From assembly GCA_021741245.1 (NCBI GenBank), contig JAIOYF010000005.1, forward strand, positions 62,001 through 126,000: a DNA stretch of 64,000 nt, written 5' to 3'. This DNA comes from Paracoccaceae bacterium (GTDB lineage: Bacteria > Pseudomonadota > Alphaproteobacteria > Rhodobacterales > Rhodobacteraceae). The notes under the pieces are model-generated. The model was not told the DNA's origin and did not search any database. It saw nothing but the letters and a program-made list of their open reading frames with translations. The translations under genes were made by a program, and so were the position numbers. How positions within the stretch are numbered: position 1 is the first letter of the stretch; every line of letters starts with the position of its first letter. Shown piece by piece: positions 1-7,684 of the stretch.

Positions 1-718
1 CCACCGCAATCGCAGGCAGGCGCGCAGGACCGGGCCAAGGGCGGGTCGGGTAATCGCGACGGTAGAAATCCTGATCGGCACCGTCGACCATGCCCATAGC
101 GCGCCACCGGCGAAAGGACGGATGGGCCAGATGGGCCTGAACATAGGCCATTCCACGCGGGCTGACCGGCAGGTTATAGGTGGCGATGCGGGTGGCGACG
201 GGGGCGTAGAACGCGTCTGCTGCCGAATAGGCACCGCAGAGCCAGATGTCGCTGCCCGTCTGGTCGCGTGCCCAATCCCAAACGGTTTCAAGCCGCGCAA
301 GATCGTCCAGCACGGTCTGTGGCGGGGCGCAATCGGTGTAGCTGACGCGCAGGTTCATCGGGCAATGGCTGCGCAACGCCGTAAAGCCCGCGTGCATTTC
401 GGCGGCCAGAACACGGGCGATGGCGCGGGCCTTTGGGTCCGCTGGCCAGATCCCGGCCTGCGGGTGGCGCGAGGCCAATTCCTCGGCAATGGCGAGGCTT
501 TCGGGCACGACAACGCCATCGGGCGTGCGCATGGTGGGGGCGGTGCGGGACGGATGAAAGGCGCGCAACAGGTTTGGCAATTCGTCGGTGTAAAGCCGCG
601 CGCGGTGTTGGGTGAAGGGGATGTTGAACACGTCAAACAACAGCCAGCCGCGCAGGGACCAACTGGAATAGGCGCGGTCGCCAATGACCAGATCATATGG
701 GGCAGATGGGATGGGCAT
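1..718 (-). CDS. Glutathione S-transferase family protein (3' end outside window)
   Basis: The leftward reading frame is open from an ATG at 718 to the window edge, so the C-terminus is missing. The N-terminal half has the thioredoxin-like GST look: DLVIGDRAYSSWSLRGWL near residues 9-26, with Tyr/Ser candidates for activating glutathione, and VVPESLAIAEELA near 70-82, the Glu-Ser pair that binds the gamma-glutamyl group. A helical C-terminal domain follows with GAYSAADAFYAPVATR. GSTs of this type conjugate glutathione or isomerise small electrophiles in the cytoplasm; the substrate cannot be told. It lies 84 bp downstream of the phosphatase gene and is probably read with it. The family is clear, the specificity is not. 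Confidence 0.88.
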   Translation of the reverse strand, partial: MPIPSAPYDLVIGDRAYSSWSLRGWLLFDVFNIPFTQHRARLYTDELPNLLRAFHPSRTAPTMRTPDGVVVPESLAIAEELASRHPQAGIWPADPKARAIARVLAAEMHAGFTALRSHCPMNLRVSYTDCAPPQTVLDDLARLETVWDWARDQTGSDIWLCGAYSAADAFYAPVATRIATYNLPVSPRGMAYVQAHLAHPSFRRWRAMGMVDGADQDFYRRDYPTRPWPGPARLPAIAV

Positions 719-802
719 GGGGCACCTTTTTCGTTATGCGGGCAGCAATAGGGGTAACCGACAAAGCGCAGCGCGAAAAACGATGAATTCAGCGGCCACT
801 CA

Positions 803-1381
803 TCACGGAAGGTGATTGATTGCCTGTACGGACCACCCCGTGCCATCATGGTCAAGACGCGTGACCGAAAGGTTGTCGATCGAATGGGCCATCGCCTCAT
901 AGGGGGAAACCCCAAGTCCGCGTTGAACTTGGGTCAGGATAACGCCGAAATGGGCGACAATGATGATGTCGTCTGCGGGATGATCCGACAAAAGCGCCGC
1001 CACATCGGCATTGACACGGGCTTCGGCGGCGATCCAGCTTTCGCCGTTGGGCGGGGCGACATGGCCGGGCTCCTCCCAGTATTGGCGGCTGAGGGTGGGC
1101 CATCTGGCGGCGACCTCGGTAAAGATCATCCCATCCCAATCCCCAAAATGAAATTCCCGCAAGGATGGGCGATGGGGGAGTCGTGTCCGGCCCGCGCCGA
1201 TGGCATCTGCCGTCGCCGTCGCCCGGATCAGGTCGGAAGAGACGAGAAGTGCCTCATGCGGCAGATGGGCGTTCAGCCGGGCAATCGCCTTGGCATCTGA
1301 CAGGTCCGCCGGAATATCGCGCCAGCCTGCAAAGGCCTTGGAATGTGTCGGGCCATGGCGAACCCACCAAAGGCGGGTCAC
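803..1381 (-). CDS. Histidine phosphatase family protein (CobC-like)
   Basis: This 192-residue protein begins LWWVRHGPTHSK; RHG is the catalytic phosphohistidine motif of the histidine phosphatase superfamily. A second core histidine lies in IIIVAHFGVILTQV near the C-terminus. The GTG start at 1381 is chosen because it gives a normal N-terminus right before the RHG motif and overlaps the cobU stop by 4 bp (GTGA), implying translational coupling. Longer open frame upstream is the cobU shadow. Next to cobU the likely role is alpha-ribazole-5'-phosphate phosphatase (CobC) in assembly of the cobalamin nucleotide loop. That role is inferred from context, since family members also act on sugars, nucleotides and phosphoglycerate. 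Confidence 0.85.
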   Translation of the reverse strand: MTRLWWVRHGPTHSKAFAGWRDIPADLSDAKAIARLNAHLPHEALLVSSDLIRATATADAIGAGRTRLPHRPSLREFHFGDWDGMIFTEVAARWPTLSRQYWEEPGHVAPPNGESWIAAEARVNADVAALLSDHPADDIIIVAHFGVILTQVQRGLGVSPYEAMAHSIDNLSVTRLDHDGTGWSVQAINHLP

Positions 1382-1947
1382 AACACGCCCTCGCCAAGTT
1401 TGCCCTTCAGGACCATCGGCAGACCGGCCATGACGCCGATCACCAGATCCGCCTGTGCCGCGATCATCTGGTTCAGCCGTCCCTGCGCATCGCGGAACTG
1501 TCTGGCGAGCGCGTTGTCTGGCACGATCCCCCATCCGGTTTCATTGCTGACAACAACAACCGGCGCAGGGCAGGCACGCAGCGCGGCCAGCAACCCCGCG
1601 CAGGCGTTCTCCAGATCATGACCGGCCAAAAGATGGTTGGACAACCACAAGGTGGCACAATCCACCAAGACGGCATAGCATGGGTCACAACTTGAAAGCG
1701 AGGTGTCCAAGGACAAGGGTGCCTCGACGGTAATCCAATCTTCCCCACGATCAATTCGATGCCGGGCAATGCGCAAGCGCATTTCATCGTCAAAGGGCTG
1801 GGCGGTTGCGATGTAAAGACGTGGTTTTCCCATGGCCGTGACCAGCTTTTCGGCCAGCCGGGACTTTCCCGAGCGGGCGCCGCCGATCACCAGCGATAGG
1901 GCGGGCAATGAAAAAGTCGATACTTGGGGTGATCCAATTGGCGTCAC
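1378..1947 (-). CDS. cobU: Adenosylcobinamide kinase / adenosylcobinamide-phosphate guanylyltransferase
   Basis: CobU/CobP phosphorylates adenosylcobinamide and transfers GMP to it in late cobalamin synthesis. The sequence shows the family P-loop GGARSGKSRLAEKL near residues 22-35, then YIATAQPFDDEMRLRIARH (kinase/GMP-accepting region with His), DCATLWLSNHL, and VVSNETGWGIVPDNALARQFRD, all typical. Length (189) is normal. The GTG at 1947 is the longest start; a TTG at 1908 would start just before the conserved core and leave the rpoH promoter fully intergenic, so the N-terminus is uncertain. No cobalamin riboswitch was recognised upstream. It is coupled to the downstream phosphatase and divergent from rpoH. 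Confidence 0.9.
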   Translation of the reverse strand: MTPIGSPQVSTFSLPALSLVIGGARSGKSRLAEKLVTAMGKPRLYIATAQPFDDEMRLRIARHRIDRGEDWITVEAPLSLDTSLSSCDPCYAVLVDCATLWLSNHLLAGHDLENACAGLLAALRACPAPVVVVSNETGWGIVPDNALARQFRDAQGRLNQMIAAQADLVIGVMAGLPMVLKGKLGEGVL

Positions 1948-1959
1948 GCTGCGTAGAAC
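1930..1959 (+). promoter_or_regulatory. RpoE (ECF)-type promoter of rpoHII
   Basis: TGATCC at 1930-1935, an 18-bp spacer, then TAGAAC at 1954-1959. This matches the general form of RpoE promoters in Rhodobacter (TGATCC-type -35, short TA-rich -10). The predicted start is near 1966, giving a leader of about 45 nt before the ATG at 2012. RpoE control of rpoHII is established in R. sphaeroides; its presence here is inferred from sequence. Confidence 0.6.
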
Positions 1960-2011
1960 CTTTCAAAAGCGGCATATAAACCGCAACGATCTTGCGACTG
2001 GGGGTTCGAAA

Positions 2012-2890
2012 ATGGCACTGGACGGATATAACGACCAAACCATGTCCCGCCAAGCGATGAAGGCGGAACTTCTTGATGCGGAAACCGAATTGCGTCTTGC
2101 CTATGCGTGGCGCGATCAACGGGACGAGCAGGCGCTGCACCGGCTTGTGACCGCTTATATGCGGCTTGCGATCTCGATGGCGTCGAAATTCCGCCGCTAC
2201 GGCGCGCCGATGCCGGATTTGATCCAAGAGGCCAGCCTTGGCTTGATGAAAGCCGCCGATAAGTTTGACCCGGATCGCGGCGTGCGGTTTTCAACCTATG
2301 CGGTGTGGTGGATCAAGGCGAGCATTCAAGATTACGTGATGCGCAACTGGTCCATGGTGCGCACCGGCAGCACAAGCAGCCAGAAAGCCCTGTTCTTTAA
2401 CCTACGGCGCGTTCAGGCAAAGCTTGAGCGCGAGGCCTCGCAGCGCGGCGAGGTTTTGGATCAATTCCAGTTGCGTCAGATGGTGGCAACTGAAGTTGGG
2501 GTGCCGCTGGCCGATGTCGAGATGATGGAGGGGCGGCTTTCGGGGTCAGATTTCTCGCTCAACGCCACGCAATCTTCCGATGAGGATGGGCGTGAGTGGA
2601 TCGAGGCGTTGGAAGATGATGCGACACAAGCCGCGGAGTCCGTTGAATTGGCCCATGATGCAGCGCAACTGCGCACATGGCTGATCCGTGCGATGCAGTC
2701 GCTGAACCCAAGAGAGCGGTTTATCGTGACCGAGCGCAAGCTGCGCGACGAGGCACGGACGCTGGAATCCTTGGGCGAAGAACTGGGCCTGTCAAAGGAA
2801 CGTGTGCGTCAGCTTGAGGCCGCGGCCTTTGCAAAAATGCGACGCAACCTTGAAAGTCAGTCGCGTGAGGTGCAACACTTCCTCGTATGA
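2012..2890 (+). CDS. rpoH: RNA polymerase heat-shock sigma factor, RpoHII type
   Basis: A 292-residue sigma-32 family protein that directs core RNA polymerase to stress promoters. Region 2 is clear (PDLIQEASLGLMKAADKF near 68-85, then RGVRFSTYAVWWIKASIQDY), followed by the RpoH box at about 124-138 (QKALFFNLRRVQAKL). Region 4 carries LNPRERFIVTERKL and the helix-turn-helix LGEELGLSKERVRQLE. The ATG at 2012 is chosen because residues before it are unlike any sigma factor and would cover the upstream promoter. The N-terminus MALDGYNDQT fits the RpoHII branch of Rhodobacterales rather than RpoHI; this is from memory of the family. Its stop overlaps the next gene as ATGA. RpoHII in R. sphaeroides belongs to the photooxidative (singlet oxygen) stress cascade. 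Confidence 0.93.
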   Translation: MALDGYNDQTMSRQAMKAELLDAETELRLAYAWRDQRDEQALHRLVTAYMRLAISMASKFRRYGAPMPDLIQEASLGLMKAADKFDPDRGVRFSTYAVWWIKASIQDYVMRNWSMVRTGSTSSQKALFFNLRRVQAKLEREASQRGEVLDQFQLRQMVATEVGVPLADVEMMEGRLSGSDFSLNATQSSDEDGREWIEALEDDATQAAESVELAHDAAQLRTWLIRAMQSLNPRERFIVTERKLRDEARTLESLGEELGLSKERVRQLEAAAFAKMRRNLESQSREVQHFLV

Positions 2891-3693
2891 CCCGCGCTCC
2901 TCTGAGGTTTGCCGCAGCCTTCCTGATTTTGTCGGTGCTCCCGGCTTTGGCAGACGTTGTCGTGCCACGCGATGCCCAAGTCATTATTTTGGGTGAAGTC
3001 CACGACAACCCCTTTCATCACGCCGAGCAGGCGCGACTTGTCGCGGACCTCCGCCCAAAGGCGATGGTGTGGGAGATGCTGTCAGCCGAGCAGCTGACGC
3101 AAAGCCAAGGGGTTGATCGTGGCAATGCCGCGGCCTTGGGTGCAGCCCTTGGCTGGGAAGAGGCGGGTTGGCCCGATTTCGCCATGTATCACCCGATTTT
3201 TGCGGCCAGCGAAGGGGCTGAGCATTTTGGCGGTTCGGTGACGCGCGATTTGCTGATGCGCGCGATGAAACAGGGGGCGCTTTCGGCGTGGGAGGGGGTG
3301 ACAGATTGGTTCGACCCGTCACTTGCCCTTGGTCCCCTCGCGCCAGAAGATCAATCCGCGCGAGAGGACGAGCAGGCCGAGGCCCATTGTGGCGCGCTTC
3401 CCCCGCATTTGCTGCCCGGTATGGTCGAAGCACAGCGGTTTCGCGACGCCTTCATGGCCTCGGTGGCCCTCAAGGCCGTGCAAGACGGTCTGACGCCTGT
3501 CGTTGTGATCACGGGCACGGGCCACGCGCGTATGGATGTTGGTATTCCCGCCATGATCCGCGCTGCCCGCCCAGAGATCAAGGTTTGGTCGCTGGGCCAG
3601 TTGGAAGGGGAACCGGGGGCCGACGCGCCCTATGACGCGGTCACTGTCACAGCCCCGACCCCAAGGGGTGATCCCTGCGCAGCCTTTCAATAG
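2887..3693 (+). CDS. ChaN/PhuW-family exported haem-binding-like protein
   Basis: A 268-residue protein with an N-terminal signal peptide (hydrophobic FAAAFLILSVLPALA, about residues 8-22). The mature start has IILGEVHDNPFHH, the family's GExHDNxxHH motif, and the C-terminal part has VVVITGTGHARMDVGIP, the matching GxGHxxxxxGIP motif. ChaN proteins bind haem or iron in the periplasm or outer membrane; no lipobox cysteine is seen, so it is probably soluble and periplasmic. The ATG overlaps the rpoHII stop by 4 bp, so it is translated with the sigma factor and may share its RpoE control. The precise role is unknown. Confidence 0.82.
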   Translation: MTRAPLRFAAAFLILSVLPALADVVVPRDAQVIILGEVHDNPFHHAEQARLVADLRPKAMVWEMLSAEQLTQSQGVDRGNAAALGAALGWEEAGWPDFAMYHPIFAASEGAEHFGGSVTRDLLMRAMKQGALSAWEGVTDWFDPSLALGPLAPEDQSAREDEQAEAHCGALPPHLLPGMVEAQRFRDAFMASVALKAVQDGLTPVVVITGTGHARMDVGIPAMIRAARPEIKVWSLGQLEGEPGADAPYDAVTVTAPTPRGDPCAAFQ

Positions 3694-3759
3694 GCCGGAA
3701 CGGGTGTTGAGTTTGCCCCCTTTGCCGCCTAACGTGAGCCCGACTTTGGAGGGTGCGCC

Positions 3760-4953
3760 ATGCTTGCCGGAAAACGGATACTTCTGATCATCGGCGGCGG
3801 GATTGCCGCCTATAAATCCTTGGAATTGATCCGGCTTTTCAGCAAGGTAGGGGCTGTTGTGGTGCCTGTCCTGACCAAGGCAGGGGCAGAGTTTGTGACC
3901 CCGCTCAGCGTCTCGGCCCTCGCCGGAACAAAGGTCTATCAGGACTTGTTCGATCTGGGGGATGAGGCCGAGATGGGCCATATCCAATTGTCGCGCGCCG
4001 CCGATCTGGTGGTTGTGGCCCCGGCAACGGCGGATCTGATGGCAAAAATGGCGGCTGGCTTGGCCAATGACCTTGCCTCCACCCTGTTACTTGCCACGGA
4101 CAAGCCGGTGATGATTGCCCCCGCGATGAATGTGCGGATGTGGCTGCATGCTGCCACGCAGCGCAACCTGGCCACGCTGCGCGGCGATGCAATTTCGGTG
4201 GTTGGCCCAAATGAGGGCGATATGGCCTGCGGCGAATACGGGCCGGGGCGCATGGCAGAACCGGCCGAGATTCTGGCCGCCGTGGAGGCAAAGCTGACCA
4301 CGGGCCCGTTGATGGGCCGGCATGTCATCGTGACCTCTGGCCCGACGCATGAACCGATTGATCCGGTGCGATATATCGCGAACCGCTCCTCCGGTGCGCA
4401 GGGCACGGCAATAGCTGCCGCGCTGCGCGATCTGGGGGCAAGCGTCACCTTCGTGACCGGCCCCGCCCGAGTGGCGCCGCCCGCCGGGGTGCAAGTGGTT
4501 GCTGTGGAAACCGCGCAAGAAATGGCAGCAGCGGTGGCAGCGGCCTTGCCTGCTGATGCGGCGGTAATGGCGGCAGCGGTGGCGGATTGGCGGGTGGCCA
4601 ATGCCGCAACCTCAAAGATGAAAAAGGATGGCTCGGGTCGGGCACCGGCACTGGAGTTTGCCGAGAACCCCGACATTCTGGCCAGTGTTTCAAAGGGCGC
4701 AGGGCGTCCGCGTCTGGTGGTGGGCTTTGCTGCGGAAACCGATGATGTCGTGGCCCATGCCACGGCAAAACACCTGCGCAAGGGATGTGATTGGATCGTG
4801 GCCAATGATGTGCGCCCGGGTACCGGCATCATGGGCGGCTCCGAGAATGCGGTGGTGCTGATCTCCGACGCGGGGGCCGAGGTCTGGCCGCGCTTGCCCA
4901 AGGATGAAGTGGCCCGCCGCCTTGCCGCCCGGATCGCTGAGGCGCTCGGATGA
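3760..4953 (+). CDS. coaBC: Bifunctional phosphopantothenoylcysteine decarboxylase / phosphopantothenate-cysteine ligase
   Basis: CoaBC carries out two successive steps of coenzyme A synthesis. The N-terminal flavoprotein domain shows GGGIAAYKSLELIR, the catalytic-His segment MGHIQLSRAADL, IAPAMNVRMW (substrate clamp) and MACGEYGPGRMAEP with the active-site Cys. The C-terminal CoaB domain starts near residue 190 with VTSGPTHEPIDPVRYIANRS and contains the SKMKKDGSG lysine segment and WIVANDV. At 397 residues it is full length. The ATG at 3760 follows GGAGG. It stands 66 bp after the ChaN-like gene and is followed by a perfect palindrome and dut, a gene order common in alphaproteobacteria. Confidence 0.96.
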   Translation: MLAGKRILLIIGGGIAAYKSLELIRLFSKVGAVVVPVLTKAGAEFVTPLSVSALAGTKVYQDLFDLGDEAEMGHIQLSRAADLVVVAPATADLMAKMAAGLANDLASTLLLATDKPVMIAPAMNVRMWLHAATQRNLATLRGDAISVVGPNEGDMACGEYGPGRMAEPAEILAAVEAKLTTGPLMGRHVIVTSGPTHEPIDPVRYIANRSSGAQGTAIAAALRDLGASVTFVTGPARVAPPAGVQVVAVETAQEMAAAVAAALPADAAVMAAAVADWRVANAATSKMKKDGSGRAPALEFAENPDILASVSKGAGRPRLVVGFAAETDDVVAHATAKHLRKGCDWIVANDVRPGTGIMGGSENAVVLISDAGAEVWPRLPKDEVARRLAARIAEALG

Positions 4954-4956
4954 GCG

Positions 4957-4980
4957 CCAAATTTTTTCGAAAAAATTTGG
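4957..4980. repeat. Perfect 24-bp AT-rich palindrome between coaBC and dut
   Basis: Two 12-bp arms (CCAAATTTTTTC and its exact complement) meet without a loop, starting 4 bp after the coaBC stop. It is strikingly AT-rich in a GC-rich neighbourhood. As RNA it would fold into a weak A/U hairpin, so it is not a normal intrinsic terminator. It could be a protein-binding site or a dispersed intergenic repeat. Confidence 0.7.
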
Positions 4981-5020
4981 TCGTCGCTCTGCTTGGGCGC
5001 GGTCGCTTTGGGGGGATGGC

Positions 5021-5488
5021 GTGGCACCTGTTGTAAAGATCTTGTTTGAGGAGTGGGCTGACCGTGACCTGCCCTTGCCATCCTATGAGACGCCGGGGGC
5101 GGCGGGGGCGGATATCCGGGCCAATCTGCCGCTTGATCAGCGCGCGGATGGTCTGACGCTTGCGCCGATGCAGCGCGCGATTTGCCCGACGGGTCTGCGG
5201 GTGGAGATTCCTGTTGGATATGAAATGCAGATCCGCCCCCGGTCTGGTCTTGCGACGAAGTTTGGCATCACCTTGCCCAATACCCCCGGCACCATCGACA
5301 GCGATTATCGCGGGCCTTTGGGGGTGGCTTTGATCAACCTTGGCGATGCACCCTATACTGTGCAGCATGGGGATCGGATTGCGCAGATAATTGTGGCACC
5401 TGTGGTTCAGGTGGGCTTTGCCGTGGTTGAGGCCTTGGGGGATACAGCGCGAGGCAGTGGCGGTTTTGGCAGCACGGGCAAGCGCTGA
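5021..5488 (+). CDS. dut: Deoxyuridine 5'-triphosphate nucleotidohydrolase
   Basis: dUTPase hydrolyses dUTP to dUMP and keeps uracil out of DNA. All five family motifs are present: GAAGADIRA, IRPRSGLATKFGI, the catalytic-Asp motif GTIDSDYRGPL, HGDRIAQIIVAP, and the C-terminal lid GSGGFGSTGKR. The GTG at 5021 is chosen because GGGGGA lies 4 bp upstream and it gives a 155-residue protein of normal size; open frame before it crosses the palindrome. The stop overlaps the next gene by one base (TGATG). Confidence 0.95.
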   Translation: MAPVVKILFEEWADRDLPLPSYETPGAAGADIRANLPLDQRADGLTLAPMQRAICPTGLRVEIPVGYEMQIRPRSGLATKFGITLPNTPGTIDSDYRGPLGVALINLGDAPYTVQHGDRIAQIIVAPVVQVGFAVVEALGDTARGSGGFGSTGKR

Positions 5489-6528
5489 TGGTTCTTGTTT
5501 TTGCAATGACTGCAATGCTTTGGGGGATTGGCAGCGTTATGAAGGCGCCGGTGCGGCTGCGCTTTGGCATGATCCTTGGGCTGTGGCTTGCGGTTGTTGG
5601 GGCCCATGCGGTCTTGCCTTTGGGCAATCCGGTGCTGCAAGCGACGGGAGGGAATTTGCGGGTTTGGCTGTCGATCGGGGTGGTGGTGGCGATTGTGCTG
5701 GCCTATCGCCGATTGATCGCAGCCCTGCGTGCCCGGGCGGTTCCGGTGGCGGAACCCGTTGAAAAACCGGGGAGTTTTCGTCCAGCAGAGCTGGACCGCT
5801 ATTCCCGCCACATCATCTTGCGCGAGATTGGTGGGCCGGGGCAAAAGCGGTTGAAGCAGGCCCGGGTTTTGGTGGTGGGGGCAGGGGGGCTTGGGTCGCC
5901 TGCGCTGCTGTATCTGGCGGCCTCGGGCGTGGGGGTGATTGGGGTTATTGATGCGGATGAGGTTGATAACTCAAACCTGCAACGCCAGATTATTCATGCA
6001 GATCAACGAATTGGGATGCCAAAGGTGTTCTCGGCCGAACAGGCGATGCTGGCGCTGAACCCCTTTATCGAGGTGCGCCCCTATCACCGCAGGTTAGAGG
6101 GGGATGCGGCGGCGGCGCTGATTGCGGACTATGATCTGGTGCTGGATGGCACCGACAACTTTGACACTCGCTATCTGGTCAACCGCCTGTGCGCCGAGGC
6201 GGGCAAACCCTTGATTTCGGCCGCGATCACCCAATGGGAGGGGCAGATCAGCCTTTATGATCCGGCCCGTGGAACCCCTTGTTACGAATGCGTTTTCCCC
6301 GAGCGTCCGGCACCGGGAATGGTGCCCACCTGTGCCGAAGCGGGGGTTGCCGCGCCCTTGCCGGGGGTGATCGGGGCGTTGATGGCGATGGAGGCGGTCA
6401 AGCAGATCACAGGCGCGGGCGAGACATTGGCCGGGCGTTTGATGATCCATGACGCGCTTTATGCACAGACGCGGGTGATTGGGGTCAAGAAGCGGGTCGA
6501 TTGCGCCGTCTGCGGCGCAAGGCACTGA
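5488..6528 (+). CDS. moeB: HesA/MoeB/ThiF-family adenylyltransferase with N-terminal membrane anchor
   Basis: An E1-like enzyme that adenylates the C-terminal glycine of a small sulfur carrier protein (MoaD or ThiS). After DRYSRHIILREIGG come the ATP-binding GAGGLGSPALLYLAASG near residues 131-147, DADEVDNSNLQRQIIH, DGTDNFDTRYLVN, the PTCAEAGV segment with the candidate catalytic Cys, and two CxxC pairs (CYEC, CAVC) that bind zinc. Residues 1-100 are extra: two hydrophobic helices (about 1-24 and 50-72) and a linker, absent from E. coli MoeB. MoeB, ThiF and HesA members cannot be separated by sequence alone. Translation is coupled to dut. Confidence 0.85.
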   Translation: MVLVFAMTAMLWGIGSVMKAPVRLRFGMILGLWLAVVGAHAVLPLGNPVLQATGGNLRVWLSIGVVVAIVLAYRRLIAALRARAVPVAEPVEKPGSFRPAELDRYSRHIILREIGGPGQKRLKQARVLVVGAGGLGSPALLYLAASGVGVIGVIDADEVDNSNLQRQIIHADQRIGMPKVFSAEQAMLALNPFIEVRPYHRRLEGDAAAALIADYDLVLDGTDNFDTRYLVNRLCAEAGKPLISAAITQWEGQISLYDPARGTPCYECVFPERPAPGMVPTCAEAGVAAPLPGVIGALMAMEAVKQITGAGETLAGRLMIHDALYAQTRVIGVKKRVDCAVCGARH

Positions 6529-6579
6529 GAACGCTGGGGTAAGGATTGGGTTTTGGCCCAAAAGGGACCGTCACCCATG

Positions 6580-6612
6580 ATGCACCCTGCGTACACCCCC
6601 CGTGCAGACTGG
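6580..6612. repeat. 11-bp tandem element, copy A
   Basis: Three imperfect 11-bp units follow each other: (A)TGCACCCTGC, GTACACCCCCC, GTGCAGACTGG. The same three-unit arrangement recurs at 12700-12732, also just downstream of a rightward gene. The third unit forms part of the hairpin at 6593-6630. Confidence 0.6.
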
Positions 6613-6630
6613 GCGCTGCACCGGGGGTGT
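6593..6630. terminator. Hairpin between convergent genes
   Basis: Arms of 15 bp at 6593-6607 and 6616-6630 pair with one mismatch around an 8-nt loop. It sits between the moeB-like gene and the leftward dioxygenase gene, so it may end transcription in both directions. No strong T-run follows on either strand, so termination is inferred from position. Confidence 0.5.
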
Positions 6631-6664
6631 TAACTATGACGCAAAGTGCGGGGCCGTTGCGCGG

Positions 6665-7459
6665 TCAGTCGAAGCGGTAGCTGGAGGCGGTGACGCCGCC
6701 ATACACATTGGTGTCGTGATAGACGCGGGTCGCCACGGCATCTTCGGCCGCGCCAAGGGCGGCAAAGATCGGGGCAAGGTGATCTTCCTCTTTATGGCAG
6801 ATGCGGGCGTAGGGGGCCTGTTCCCAATCCAACAGCGCTTGAGTCCGGTCGGCGGGAGATTTGGCAAGGGCCGCGTCCAACCATGCGTCAAACCCGGCAG
6901 ACGGTTCCTTGGCCCCCGGCCCAAAGAGCCGCAGGTTATGATACGACAGGCCCGATCCCACGATCAGCACGCCCTCATCCCGCAGGGGGGCCAAGGCGCG
7001 GCCAAGGGCAAAGTGGGCCGCCGGATCGTAGCCATGTTGCAATGAGACTTGATAGAGCGGCACATTGGCCTTTGGATACATCACATAGGCAGGCACAAAG
7101 GTGCCGTGATCGTAGCCCTGTTTTGGGTCAAGCCTTGTGGGCAGGCCTGCGGCTGCGATCAGATCGGCCGTGCGCTGGGCCAAGGCGGGGGCACCGGGGG
7201 CAGGGTATTTGATCTGATAGGTTTCCGGGGGAAAGCCGCCGTAATCATAGACCATGCCCGGCGCAGGCGAGGACATGACGGCAAACCTGTCATCCTCCCA
7301 ATGGCCCGAGATCATCAAGATGGCCTTTGGCGTGGTGCCGATTTCTGCGGGCATCCGGGCAAGCGACACCTCGAGGCTGTGGAGCATTTGCCGCATGTTG
7401 GGCAGCCATGGCCAAGGCCCGCCGCCGTGGCTGATGAAATATGTGGGAAGTCGGCCCAT
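6665..7459 (-). CDS. ygiD: DODA-type extradiol aromatic ring-opening dioxygenase
   Basis: A 264-residue member of the LigB/DODA class III extradiol dioxygenase family. The N-terminal ISHGGGPWPWLP supplies an iron/zinc-binding His, ILMISGHWEDD a second, YDHGTFVPAYVMYP a third, and VGSGLSYHNLR a further conserved His. E. coli YgiD converts L-DOPA by 4,5-extradiol cleavage; the natural substrate here is unknown. The ATG at 7459 is used because it directly precedes the family N-terminus and has AAGGGGG upstream. It is divergent from the ABC binding-protein gene. Confidence 0.85.
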   Translation of the reverse strand: MGRLPTYFISHGGGPWPWLPNMRQMLHSLEVSLARMPAEIGTTPKAILMISGHWEDDRFAVMSSPAPGMVYDYGGFPPETYQIKYPAPGAPALAQRTADLIAAAGLPTRLDPKQGYDHGTFVPAYVMYPKANVPLYQVSLQHGYDPAAHFALGRALAPLRDEGVLIVGSGLSYHNLRLFGPGAKEPSAGFDAWLDAALAKSPADRTQALLDWEQAPYARICHKEEDHLAPIFAALGAAEDAVATRVYHDTNVYGGVTASSYRFD

Positions 7460-7560
7460 ATCTGTGGCCCCCTTTGCTGTGGTCTGCACTGAACATGGGC
7501 CTTTGTCGCCCCTGCCTGCAAGGGCGGGTTGTGGCAGGTTTTTGACCAAAGGTTCTGCAT

Positions 7561-7596
7561 GGCTGCACAATGGGCGGCACAATGGGCTGCACAGTG
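7561..7596. repeat. Three tandem 12-bp repeats upstream of ABC transporter gene
   Basis: Units GGCTGCACAATG, GGCGGCACAATG and GGCTGCACAGTG are consecutive and differ at one position each. They lie in the 225-bp divergent region, 89 bp before the binding-protein ATG. An operator array or a small minisatellite are both possible. Confidence 0.7.
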
Positions 7597-7684
7597 CCGG
7601 GCGGTTGGCGCGGCTAACCCTTGCGCTTGGACGCGGCTGCGGGAATAGTCGTGGGCAAATGTGTCGTGAGACGGAGTCCAGATC

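Noticed and set aside
754-777. Sixth GTAAC...CGAA site on the + strand
   Set aside because: The spacer is 15 nt and it points into the 3' end of a leftward gene with no start codon to serve.
1948-2011. Cobalamin riboswitch before cobU
   Set aside because: The divergent region is too short and lacks the conserved B12-box sequence; only the RpoE-like promoter of rpoH was seen.
2001-2011. tRNA T-loop-like GGTTCGAA
   Set aside because: No acceptor stem or anticodon arm can be built around it; it is the leader just before the rpoHII ATG. No tRNA was found elsewhere in the window.
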